DNA of 6,027 bases from Dysgonomonas sp. (GTDB taxonomy: Bacteria > Bacteroidota > Bacteroidia > Bacteroidales > Dysgonomonadaceae): assembly GCA_003523545.1 (NCBI GenBank), contig DQAM01000025.1, positions 1 to 6,027 on the forward strand, in the 5' to 3' direction. The translations under genes and the position numbers were made by a program. Positions 1 to 5,194 of this stretch are shown piece by piece (position 1 is the stretch's first letter; each line of letters starts with the position of its first letter). The notes beneath the pieces are model-generated. The model did no database searches. It was not told where the DNA came from and worked only from the letters and a program-made list of their open reading frames with translations.

Positions 1-16
1 ACCGCTCTTCCGATCT
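1..16. other. Residual Illumina sequencing adapter (artefact)
   Basis: The 16 bases ACCGCTCTTCCGATCT are identical to the 3' end of the Illumina paired-end PCR primer 2.0 (which ends CTGAACCGCTCTTCCGATCT, from memory). They sit exactly at the window edge and interrupt a minus-strand reading frame that otherwise starts with a signal peptide. The bases are therefore untrimmed adapter at a contig end, and genomic sequence begins at base 17. Confidence 0.93.
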
Positions 17-83
17 GTTGCGCTTGAATAGGATGAAATATAAAGATGAGTGTGAGTGTCAGTAATTTTCCGAATAACTTCAT
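17..83 (-). CDS. N-terminal fragment of a secreted protein (signal peptide only)
   Basis: Reading the minus strand from the ATG at 83-81 gives 22 codons before the sequence runs into the adapter. The peptide begins MKLFGKLLTLTLIFIF and ends HPIQAQ. It has a basic start (K2, K6), a hydrophobic core of about ten residues and a P-I-Q-A-Q end that fits signal peptidase I cleavage after Ala. There is no Cys lipobox in the visible part. Only the export signal is present, so the mature protein cannot be identified. It is divergent from the GH16 gene with 159 bases between the two starts, so the two could share a control region. In Bacteroidales such neighbours are often other glycan-use proteins, but that is a guess. 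The call rests on the signal-peptide pattern and on the frame staying open to the contig end. Confidence 0.6.
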
Positions 84-242
84 AGCTTTTATGTTTAGAT
101 TTATGGATTTGCGGATTTTTTAAATAATAGCGTAAAAATATGAATAAAATTCACAATTATGAGTTTCAGATAATTAATAAAAATATAAAAACGGCTAATT
201 TACATAATATTTTCTTTCTATATTTATCCCAAAATTGATGTT
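84..242. promoter_or_regulatory. Divergent intergenic region between secreted-protein fragment and GH16 gene
   Basis: This very AT-rich 159-base stretch separates two divergent starts and must carry the promoters of both. I found no exact Bacteroidota -7 box (TAnnTTTG) on either strand. The nearest + strand matches are TAGCTTTT at 83-90 and TATGTTTA at 90-97, each with one mismatch. There is no Shine-Dalgarno sequence ahead of the ATG at 243, which is normal for this phylum. Promoter function is inferred from gene arrangement only. Confidence 0.4.
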
Positions 243-1082
243 ATGTATCAGATTCGTTATATAATCCTTTTTGTGGTCTTAATTCCTATACTTGGAAATA
301 TCGGCTGTAAAAAGTCACCGCCGGAATATCGTTTTCAGGAGACTGAGGCGGGTATTTGGGAACTTGTATGGAACGATGAGTTTGATTACGAAGGGATGCC
401 TGATGATTCAAAATGGAATTTCGATACAGCCGGTAATAAATACGGATGGGGTAATAACGAGCAGCAATGGTATACTGAAAATAAAGAAAACGTATTTGTG
501 GAAAACGGTATTCTTACCATCACGGCTTTGAAAGAAGAGGCGGGAGATAAACCTTATACATCGGCCAGGCTTACCACGAAGGGCAAAGGTGATTGGAAGT
601 ACGGACGGATAGAGGTGCGCGCTAAATTACCCGGCGGAAAGGGAACATGGTCTGCTATCTGGATGCTCCCGACGGAGAATGTCTACGGGAATTGGCCCCG
701 GAGCGGGGAAATAGATATAATGGAGCATGTCGGATACGACGTGGATTCCATATTCTCTACTGTGCATACCGAGAAATACAATCATATAGAAGATACCCAG
801 GTAGGAAACGCTATATGGTGCAATACTGCTGTGTCTGATTTTCATGTGTACTGCATAGAATGGGATGAAAAGCAAATCAGGAGCTATATAGACGATACCA
901 ATTATTTCACTTTCTACAACGATGAGGCAGGAGAAGATGCATGGCCGTTCGACCAGCAGTTTCATCTTTTGCTGAACCTGGCTATAGGCGGTAATTGGGG
1001 AGGCCGGGAAGGTGTAGACGACTCACTGTTCCCTCATAAAATGGAGGTTGATTATGTCCGTGTTTATCAAAAGATAAAATAG
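243..1082 (+). CDS. GH16 laminarinase-type beta-1,3(4)-glucanase lipoprotein
   Basis: This 279-residue protein is a glycoside hydrolase family 16 endo-glucanase expected to cut beta-1,3 or mixed beta-1,3/1,4-glucans (laminarin, lichenan) with retention of configuration. Residues 1-21 are a hydrophobic export signal ending at Cys22, followed by KKSPPE. The -3 position is Asn rather than the usual Leu, so the lipobox is imperfect. The catalytic domain spans about 37-279. The active-site motif is GEIDIME at 155-161: E156 is the nucleophile, D158 the helper and E161 the acid/base, with the Met insertion typical of the laminarinase-type subgroup. WKYGRIEVRAKLPGGKGTW (118-136), SAIWMLP (137-143) and LNLAIGGNWGG (244-254) are further family landmarks. 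There is no C-terminal carbohydrate-binding module, and the length fits a single-domain enzyme. The exact glucan preference cannot be read from sequence. Translation starts at 243; an out-of-frame ATG lies at 238. Confidence 0.93.
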   Translation: MYQIRYIILFVVLIPILGNIGCKKSPPEYRFQETEAGIWELVWNDEFDYEGMPDDSKWNFDTAGNKYGWGNNEQQWYTENKENVFVENGILTITALKEEAGDKPYTSARLTTKGKGDWKYGRIEVRAKLPGGKGTWSAIWMLPTENVYGNWPRSGEIDIMEHVGYDVDSIFSTVHTEKYNHIEDTQVGNAIWCNTAVSDFHVYCIEWDEKQIRSYIDDTNYFTFYNDEAGEDAWPFDQQFHLLLNLAIGGNWGGREGVDDSLFPHKMEVDYVRVYQKIK

Positions 1083-1386
1083 AAAATACCACAATACTAT
1101 ATGTGAAAAACTGTCTCAAAAGTCAGTTTACACTATCAAAGTGATCGACTCTCTTGTCATGCTGAGCTATTAGCGAAGCATCTTTTTCGATCAAAGAGGT
1201 CCTTCCCTGCGGTCAGGATGACAATCTAATAAGGAAAATTATTATTGAGTCAGTTTCTTTTATTTTATTAGGTGAAAATTATATTAATTTACCTGATAAC
1301 ATGCAACGTTTTATTAAAAATAACATCTAAAAATAGAGTTGAAATATAAGATGAATTAATTATTTAATAATATAAATCGCAAAACG
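1083..1386. other. Non-coding interval of about 300 bases containing a hairpin repeat
   Basis: No convincing gene is present between the GH16 stop and the next lipoprotein. The left half holds the hairpin repeat annotated separately. The right half (about 1258-1386) is extremely AT-rich and presumably holds the promoter and leader of the following gene, although no exact TAnnTTTG box is visible there. No clear U-tailed terminator follows the GH16 stop. Confidence 0.6.
1107..1257. repeat. MITE/REP-like hairpin repeat
   Basis: A 12-base arm at 1154-1165 (TTGTCATGCTGA) pairs with 1213-1224 (TCAGGATGACAA) with one mismatch. A second imperfect stem lies inside it: GAAGCATCT at 1175-1183 against AGGTCCTTC at 1197-1205, 7 of 9 paired. 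Around this core, 1107-1121 (AAAACTGTCTCAAAA) matches the reverse complement of 1243-1257 at 12 of 15 positions, like terminal inverted repeats. Alternatively the 9-base direct repeat AGTCAGTTT at 1121-1129 and 1248-1256 could be a target duplication around a 118-base element. The GTCATxCTGA...TCAGxATGAC arms resemble dispersed hairpin repeats that I recall from Bacteroidota genomes, and CTGTCTCAAAAG resembles the ends of some insertion sequences. There is no transposase, so any movement would depend on an enzyme elsewhere. Element limits are uncertain. Confidence 0.6.
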
Positions 1387-2163
1387 ATGAAAACCAAAAA
1401 CTTATTTTATTTATTCCTTTCTTCTATTATTTTATTGACAGGATTTTCTTCCTGTAATGACAGTACAAAAGAATTGTATGTTGGATTTAATACTTTATAT
1501 CCTAAAGTAGGCGAAGATGTAGCTTTTGGTGTGTATGGCAATGGTGCTTATCAATTAGAAGCTAGTGATCCAGCTTTATTCACCGCTGCCGAACAAAACG
1601 GTATGATTACCATTAAACCTCTCCAATTAGGAAACGGAACGTTAAAGATTACGGATACGGAAAGTGAACAGCAGCTACAAGTGGCAATTAAAATCATCCA
1701 ACCATATATGGCTTTTGGTGTTGTTAAGATTGAGACTGAATATTCAGGTAGTGATGAAACGACTCTAAAAGCAATAAAGGAAGAAATTGAAAAAAATATG
1801 ATATTGAAAGAAGGTTATTTATATGATTTTTCAAGAACATCCTCCCAGACTTTTGCCTCGTATAAGCAGTGGTGGAACAGTACAACGGATGTGTCCGGAA
1901 CTTATAGAATAGAAGATGAGTCGCTTAATCTTCAAACATCCGGAGCTAAAATGGGCTATATTTTTGAAAAGGATAAAGATGCTGCTAAAGTATTCTATGA
2001 TTATTTTGCATTGGAGAAGACATCTGATAAATCCCTTAGTGATCTCAACTTTAATCTGGAAGCTGATTTAACTGAAGAATATAAGAAAAAATATCCGGAT
2101 AAAGGAATAAATAAAGTTAAAGTAACATCAATAGTTCAGTTGATTACTCACAGAACCGAATAA
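1387..2163 (+). CDS. Lipoprotein of unknown function with possible N-terminal Ig-like domain
   Basis: I do not recognise this 258-residue protein. Residues 1-22 form a lipoprotein signal (basic MKTK, hydrophobic 6-19, F-S-S-C box) with the lipidated Cys at 23, followed by NDSTKE. It is therefore membrane-anchored, probably in the outer membrane. Residues about 29-105 alternate short hydrophobic strands with glycine turns (VGEDVAFGVYGNGAY, LGNGTLKITD), which fits a bacterial Ig-like beta-sandwich. Residues 106-258 are mixed: a helical, acidic-basic stretch (125-140), an aromatic patch QWW at 161-163, and a lysine-rich end (EEYKKKYPDKG at 230-240). No catalytic motif is evident. The ATG at 1387 follows an AT-rich leader without Shine-Dalgarno. 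The gene stands alone, ends just before a strong terminator, and looks more AT-rich than the GH16 gene, which hints at a lineage-specific or acquired gene. Confidence 0.75.
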   Translation: MKTKNLFYLFLSSIILLTGFSSCNDSTKELYVGFNTLYPKVGEDVAFGVYGNGAYQLEASDPALFTAAEQNGMITIKPLQLGNGTLKITDTESEQQLQVAIKIIQPYMAFGVVKIETEYSGSDETTLKAIKEEIEKNMILKEGYLYDFSRTSSQTFASYKQWWNSTTDVSGTYRIEDESLNLQTSGAKMGYIFEKDKDAAKVFYDYFALEKTSDKSLSDLNFNLEADLTEEYKKKYPDKGINKVKVTSIVQLITHRTE

Positions 2164-2188
2164 AATTTAGTTGAGAATTTATTATAAT

Positions 2189-2217
2189 AAGCATGGGAAT
2201 ATTCCCATGCTTTTTTT
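2189..2217 (+). terminator. Intrinsic terminator between convergent genes, probably bidirectional
   Basis: GCATGGGAATATTCCCATGC at 2191-2210 is a perfect 20-base palindrome, extended by AA/TT at 2189-2190 and 2211-2212. It is followed on the + strand by seven T residues (2211-2217). It lies 27 bases after the lipoprotein stop, so it is a textbook rho-independent terminator for that gene. On the minus strand, where sstT ends at 2234, the hairpin is followed by TTATTATAAT, a weaker U-rich tail, so it may serve both convergent transcripts. Confidence 0.92.
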
Positions 2218-2233
2218 ATTGCTAATAACTAGA

Positions 2234-3448
2234 TTATTTCCCTTTCTTTTCATCTTCGGCAATGGAGGCTGCCGCGGTAAATAATATATCGGTTGAGGAA
2301 TTTAATGCAGTTTCCATCGAATCCTGAATTACGCTGATCGTCATCCCTACACCGACAACCATCATAGCCGTATCGGTAGGTATATTGAATAAGCTGGCCG
2401 CAACAGGTATGAGCAGCAAAGAACCTCCCGGGACACCCGATGCTCCGCAGGCTCCCAGGGCAGCTATCACACTCAGAAGAATGGCGGTAAGCAGATCGAC
2501 CTGTATACCCAGTGTATGAACTGCTGCTAATGTCAGCACAGTTATGGTAACGGCCGCTCCTTCCATATTGATAGTTGCGCCTAACGGGATACTGATGGAA
2601 TAAGTATCCTCATTGAGTTTCATTTTTTTTGCAAGTGCCAGATTGACCGGAACATTCGCCGCTGAGCTGCGCGTGAAAAATGCAGTGATGCCACTTTCTT
2701 TAAGGCAGGTAAAAACAAGAGGGTAGGGGTTGCGCCTAATTTTAACGAACACAATCAAAGGATTAACCACTAATGCAATAAAAATCATCGTCCCGGCCAA
2801 AACCAATACGACGTGCAAATATTCGAGCAGAGTACCCAGACCTGTTTCAGCGATCGTAGAAGCTACAAGTCCCAATATTCCTATAGGTGCAAAACGGATG
2901 ATTACCCTTATAATCTTGATGACAGCATCCGAAAGATCGGTAAACATCTGTTTGGTGCCGTCGGAAGCTTTACGCATGAAAAATCCTATTCCGACAGACC
3001 AGGCCAGTATTCCGATAAAATTGGCATTAATAACGGCATTGACTGGGTTATCCACTATCTTGAATAATATATCAGATAATACATCCAATATACCTGACGG
3101 GGGTAGTAAATCTGCCGCTTCGTATCCGCGGAGTGTTATTATGGAGGGAAATATAGTGCTTGCCAGTACAGCTGTTACTGCTGCAAGGAATGTGCCTAAT
3201 ATATAGAGTACTAAAACGGCTTTGATATTTGACTTTTGTTCACTTTTGTGATTGGCTATAGCCGAAACTATCAGTAAGAAAACCAAAATAGGAGCGGCGG
3301 CTTTCAAAGCATTCAAAAATAAATCGCCCAGAAAATGTAGGGAAGACGCTGTACGGGGTAGAAATATTCCTAACAGGATGCCTATGAGTAAACCTATGGA
3401 AATCTGTAAGACCAGATTTCCTTTCAGTATAAAATCTTTTATATTCAT
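2234..3448 (-). CDS. sstT: Serine/threonine:Na+ symporter SstT
   Basis: This inner-membrane transporter of 404 residues belongs to the dicarboxylate/amino acid:cation symporter (DAACS) family and imports serine and threonine with sodium. It aligns along its length with the remembered E. coli SstT (about 414 residues), for example [22 protein letters not shown] near 46-67. Family landmarks are in order: the Ser-rich hairpin 1 [13 protein letters not shown] (257-269), the TM7 motif [14 protein letters not shown] (286-299; NMEGA replaces the NMDGT of glutamate and dicarboxylate carriers), hairpin 2 GASGVPGGS (335-343), and the TM8 substrate site [13 protein letters not shown] (375-387). These separate it from DctA and GltP. 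The C-terminus is short and charged (EDEKKGK). The gene is convergent with the upstream lipoprotein and shares its terminator. It lies 122 bases downstream of a cupin gene on the same strand, too far to assume co-transcription. No Shine-Dalgarno is present, and the start gives the normal family N-terminus. Confidence 0.95.
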   Translation of the reverse strand: MNIKDFILKGNLVLQISIGLLIGILLGIFLPRTASSLHFLGDLFLNALKAAAPILVFLLIVSAIANHKSEQKSNIKAVLVLYILGTFLAAVTAVLASTIFPSIITLRGYEAADLLPPSGILDVLSDILFKIVDNPVNAVINANFIGILAWSVGIGFFMRKASDGTKQMFTDLSDAVIKIIRVIIRFAPIGILGLVASTIAETGLGTLLEYLHVVLVLAGTMIFIALVVNPLIVFVKIRRNPYPLVFTCLKESGITAFFTRSSAANVPVNLALAKKMKLNEDTYSISIPLGATINMEGAAVTITVLTLAAVHTLGIQVDLLTAILLSVIAALGACGASGVPGGSLLLIPVAASLFNIPTDTAMMVVGVGMTISVIQDSMETALNSSTDILFTAAASIAEDEKKGK

Positions 3449-3466
3449 AAATAAATATGCGATAGG

Positions 3467-3485
3467 TGCTGTTGACTATACAGCA
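3467..3485. repeat. Small inverted repeat in the sstT leader
   Basis: TGCTGT at 3467-3472 and ACAGCA at 3480-3485 form a perfect 6-base stem with a 7-base loop, centred about 28 bases upstream of the sstT ATG on the minus strand. It could be an operator half-site pair or a leader hairpin affecting translation. There is no U-tract, so it is not a terminator. Chance occurrence is possible. Confidence 0.3.
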
Positions 3486-3570
3486 GGTTTTAAAATATGA
3501 ATATAAAGTTAAGAATCTTTGCCGGAAAAACTATAAGCTGCTATTAATACGGGCACACATATTAATATAT

Positions 3571-4026
3571 TTAAACCATTACAGCGCTGTTAATAACCAT
3601 AAAAATTATTAAAGGCTCGTCTCCGGTATTGATAATCGTATGTGAACTGCTATTGCTTTGGTTGGATGTGATATTTCCTTTTTCAATGATTGATTTTCTC
3701 AGCAGAGAATTATCCGGAGAAAATTCTGTATACTCACCGCATCCGTTTATTACTATATATAGTTCCTGGTCTTTATGCTCCCTGTATTCAAGGAAATCTA
3801 TTTTATCTCCCGTATTCATAAGAACTATATATTTTCCGATGCAGTTATTGTTTCCGCCTTTATCTAAAACAGACACCTGGTAAATATTCATATTACATGA
3901 TCTATCTTCTTTTATATCAAAATCAAACTGTTTGGATTTTCCGGCCGGAAAGGCGTTGATGTCTACATATCTGGAAATGGTGCCTAATACATCTATTTCC
4001 CTTTTATCAAAATTGCAGTTTTCCAT
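3571..4026 (-). CDS. Small cupin-fold protein with degenerate metal site (paralogue of the next cupin)
   Basis: This 151-residue, probably cytoplasmic protein has no signal peptide and is a single-domain cupin. It is recognised mainly through its paralogue at 4311-4757, with which it aligns almost without gaps from residue 13 to 145: RYVDIN (19-24), QELYIVINGCGEY (87-99), KGNITS (116-121), NTGDEPLIIF (133-142). The cupin motif 1 metal ligands are missing. The paralogue's H-E-H is L79-E80-Y81 here, and the first motif Glu is D86, although E88 remains. The motif 2 His is kept (H129 in SHTIIN, followed by N133). It may therefore bind no metal, or bind it differently, and could be a sugar- or ligand-binding or structural relative. 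A His at 84 cannot simply substitute without a register shift. The gene stands between 284- and 122-base gaps, so it is probably its own transcript; TATCTTTA in its upstream region is one base off the -7 consensus. Function is unknown. Confidence 0.75.
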   Translation of the reverse strand: MENCNFDKREIDVLGTISRYVDINAFPAGKSKQFDFDIKEDRSCNMNIYQVSVLDKGGNNNCIGKYIVLMNTGDKIDFLEYREHKDQELYIVINGCGEYTEFSPDNSLLRKSIIEKGNITSNQSNSSSHTIINTGDEPLIIFMVINSAVMV

Positions 4027-4130
4027 GTTTTCAATTTTTGAATATTAGTATTCAGATGATAACTTGTAAAATTTGTAAGGATTAGATTTCTTCGTTTTAA
4101 AGATAGGAAATATTTTGCTTTAACTGCCAA

Positions 4131-4138
4131 TATTTTTG
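4131..4138 (+). promoter_or_regulatory. Candidate Bacteroidota -7 promoter box (TAnnTTTG)
   Basis: TATTTTTG matches the Bacteroides primary sigma factor -7 consensus TAnnTTTG exactly on the + strand. A TTTG lies at 4114-4117, but the 13-base gap is shorter than the usual spacing to a -33 box. If real, transcription would start at about 4145 and run toward the hairpin at 4256-4283. Such boxes occur by chance in AT-rich DNA, so this is only a candidate. Confidence 0.25.
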
Positions 4139-4177
4139 TTAATAGACAATTGCATTTCAAATAAAACTTATTTTATT

Positions 4178-4294
4178 ATGAATATAGAGTATATAAAGGT
4201 AAAGATGCTAAGAGTTATTCTCTGTGTGAATACGCAGAAAAGGAGGTATATAAATAATAGAGGCACCCGCGGGTCCCTCTATTTTGTTATATAA
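4178..4294 (+). CDS. Possible 38-residue small ORF (doubtful)
   Basis: An open frame runs from the ATG at 4178 to the TAA at 4292-4294. It encodes a basic peptide that starts MNIEYIKVKMLRVIL and contains QKRR and NNRGTRG. It is preceded by a possible -7 box at 4131-4138 and reads through the hairpin at 4256-4283. There is no Shine-Dalgarno, and coding through a terminator-like stem argues against it being a real gene. The same interval could instead be a small RNA: on the + strand a first hairpin TCTGTG/CGCAGA (4221-4226 with 4233-4238, one G-U pair) precedes the long stem and a TTTTGTT tail. I list it so that it can be tested. Confidence 0.15.
   Translation: MNIEYIKVKMLRVILCVNTQKRRYINNRGTRGSLYFVI
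4256..4283 (-). terminator. Terminator hairpin after the hisD-GNAT-cupin unit
   Basis: AATAGAGG (4256-4263) pairs perfectly with CCTCTATT (4276-4283). After a single C-C mismatch, the stem continues through the GC-rich palindrome ACCCGCGGGT (4265-4274). The structure lies 27 bases beyond the cupin stop in the direction of minus-strand transcription, followed by the A/T-rich ATTATTTATAT. This fits an intrinsic terminator closing the operon. On the + strand the stem is followed by TTGTTATATAA, so it could also end an opposing transcript. Confidence 0.75.
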
Positions 4295-4310
4295 TCGAAT
4301 TCCGTTCTGG

Positions 4311-4757
4311 TTACTTTGAGGCTTCGTAAGTTGTGACTACGAAAATAATGAGGGGTTCGTCCCCTGTATTCCGGATAGAATGATAATTATCAAGACCTTG
4401 AACAGAAGTTATATTTCCTTTTTTTAGATTGAGGCTGCGGGTAATATTATGCTCTCCGATACGCTCGGCATATTCTCCTTCGCCATGTACTATAATATAA
4501 AGTTCCTGTTCCTTTTTTGTCCCGTGTTCATGAAAACCCGCTTCATCATTTTTATTCAGCAGTATCATGTATGTTGCGATGCGGTTATTCACCAATTCTC
4601 CCTTTTCGAACAGGGAAAGCATATAGACCACACCGTTACCGCCATACATCGGGTCTCTTTTTTCGATGTGGATTACTCCCCGCTGCGGTTTAGCAAATGC
4701 TGTAAGATTAATATCTATATATTTTGAGACAATATCTAAAACTTCCTGATGTTCCAT
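4311..4757 (-). CDS. Single-domain cupin protein with intact metal-binding motif
   Basis: This 148-residue cytoplasmic protein is a small beta-barrel of the cupin superfamily. Motif 1 is GFHEHGTKKEQELYIIVHGEGEY (74-96, given here as landmarks only): H76, H78 and E83 (or E85) fit the HxH(x)4E metal ligands. Motif 2 supplies H126 in YHSIRN, with the family Asn at 130, followed by GDEPL. Such proteins bind Fe, Mn, Zn or Ni and range from isomerases and dioxygenases to non-enzymatic sensors, so no reaction can be assigned. It starts 2 bases after the stop of the GNAT gene and is the last gene before a hairpin terminator, so it is co-transcribed with hisD and the acetyltransferase. Nothing in its sequence ties it to histidine synthesis. 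A diverged paralogue lies next downstream at 3571-4026. Confidence 0.85.
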   Translation of the reverse strand: MEHQEVLDIVSKYIDINLTAFAKPQRGVIHIEKRDPMYGGNGVVYMLSLFEKGELVNNRIATYMILLNKNDEAGFHEHGTKKEQELYIIVHGEGEYAERIGEHNITRSLNLKKGNITSVQGLDNYHSIRNTGDEPLIIFVVTTYEASK

Positions 4758-4759
4758 AG

Positions 4760-5194
4760 TTATAATTTCTTTATCATTTCGAAATGGGGGATGCCGACTT
4801 CGATGAATCGGTCTCCTTCTATTGTGTATCCGTTCTTTTTGTAAAAATCGATAGCGGTTTCCCGCGCATGCAGATATATATAAGAAAACATTCTTTCCGA
4901 TGCGGTTGTCTCCGCATAATTCAGCAGCTCGCTTCCCAAACCTTTACCTCTCATGAAATCAGCAACAGCCATTTGGCGTAATTGTATAGTGTGTTCATTT
5001 AAAGGAGTGAGAATGCAGCATCCTGTTATTTTTCCTTCAGGGGAATAACGGGAGATTAGCAGAAGGTCTTGTTTGTCTTTCTCTAAATCTTCTGGTGTGA
5101 ATGTCAGTTTTAATGGTTTCCTTAATACTTCGTAACGCAAGTCTACCATTTGCAGGTATTCTCCACTATTATACTCTATAATCTGAAATACCAT
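4760..5194 (-). CDS. GNAT-family N-acetyltransferase, YjcF/ElaA-like
   Basis: This 144-residue cytoplasmic enzyme is predicted to transfer the acetyl group of acetyl-CoA to an amine on an unknown substrate. The GNAT acetyl-CoA pyrophosphate loop is in QLRQMAVADFMRGKGLGSEL (71-90), with R82-G83-K84-G85-L86-G87 matching R/QxxGxG/A. Motif B follows at about 107-123 (YLHARETAIDFYKKNGY). The C-terminal FIEVGIPHFEM (130-140) is characteristic of YjcF/ElaA-type members. The length is normal for a single-domain GNAT. Its ATG shares one base with the hisD stop (TAATG at 5196-5192), so translation is probably coupled; AGGA a few bases upstream within the hisD end may act as a ribosome binding site. The cupin gene follows after 2 bases. 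A link to histidine synthesis is suggested only by position. Confidence 0.9.
   Translation of the reverse strand: MVFQIIEYNSGEYLQMVDLRYEVLRKPLKLTFTPEDLEKDKQDLLLISRYSPEGKITGCCILTPLNEHTIQLRQMAVADFMRGKGLGSELLNYAETTASERMFSYIYLHARETAIDFYKKNGYTIEGDRFIEVGIPHFEMIKKL

Noticed and set aside
627..965. 112-codon minus-strand open frame within the GH16 gene
   Set aside because: It overlaps the GH16 catalytic core including the EIDIME motif, and its own translation is featureless.
1103..1278. GTGAAAA direct repeats (1103-1109 and 1272-1278) as target duplications of the repeat element
   Set aside because: They do not abut the inverted ends symmetrically and are AT-rich; the 9-base AGTCAGTTT repeat is a better candidate.
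2730..3206. 158-codon + strand open frame opposite sstT
   Set aside because: It is the antisense shadow of a clearly conserved transporter gene; its translation shows no family motif.
3581..3590. Perfect palindrome ACAGCGCTGT at the 3' end of the degenerate cupin gene
   Set aside because: It lies inside the coding sequence (codons for Asn-Ser-Ala-Val region), has no loop and no U-tract, and a 10-base palindrome can arise by chance.
4240..4247. Strong Shine-Dalgarno-like AAGGAGGT on the + strand
   Set aside because: No ATG, GTG or TTG follows at a workable distance; the next bases are ATATAAATAATAG, so it does not mark a gene.
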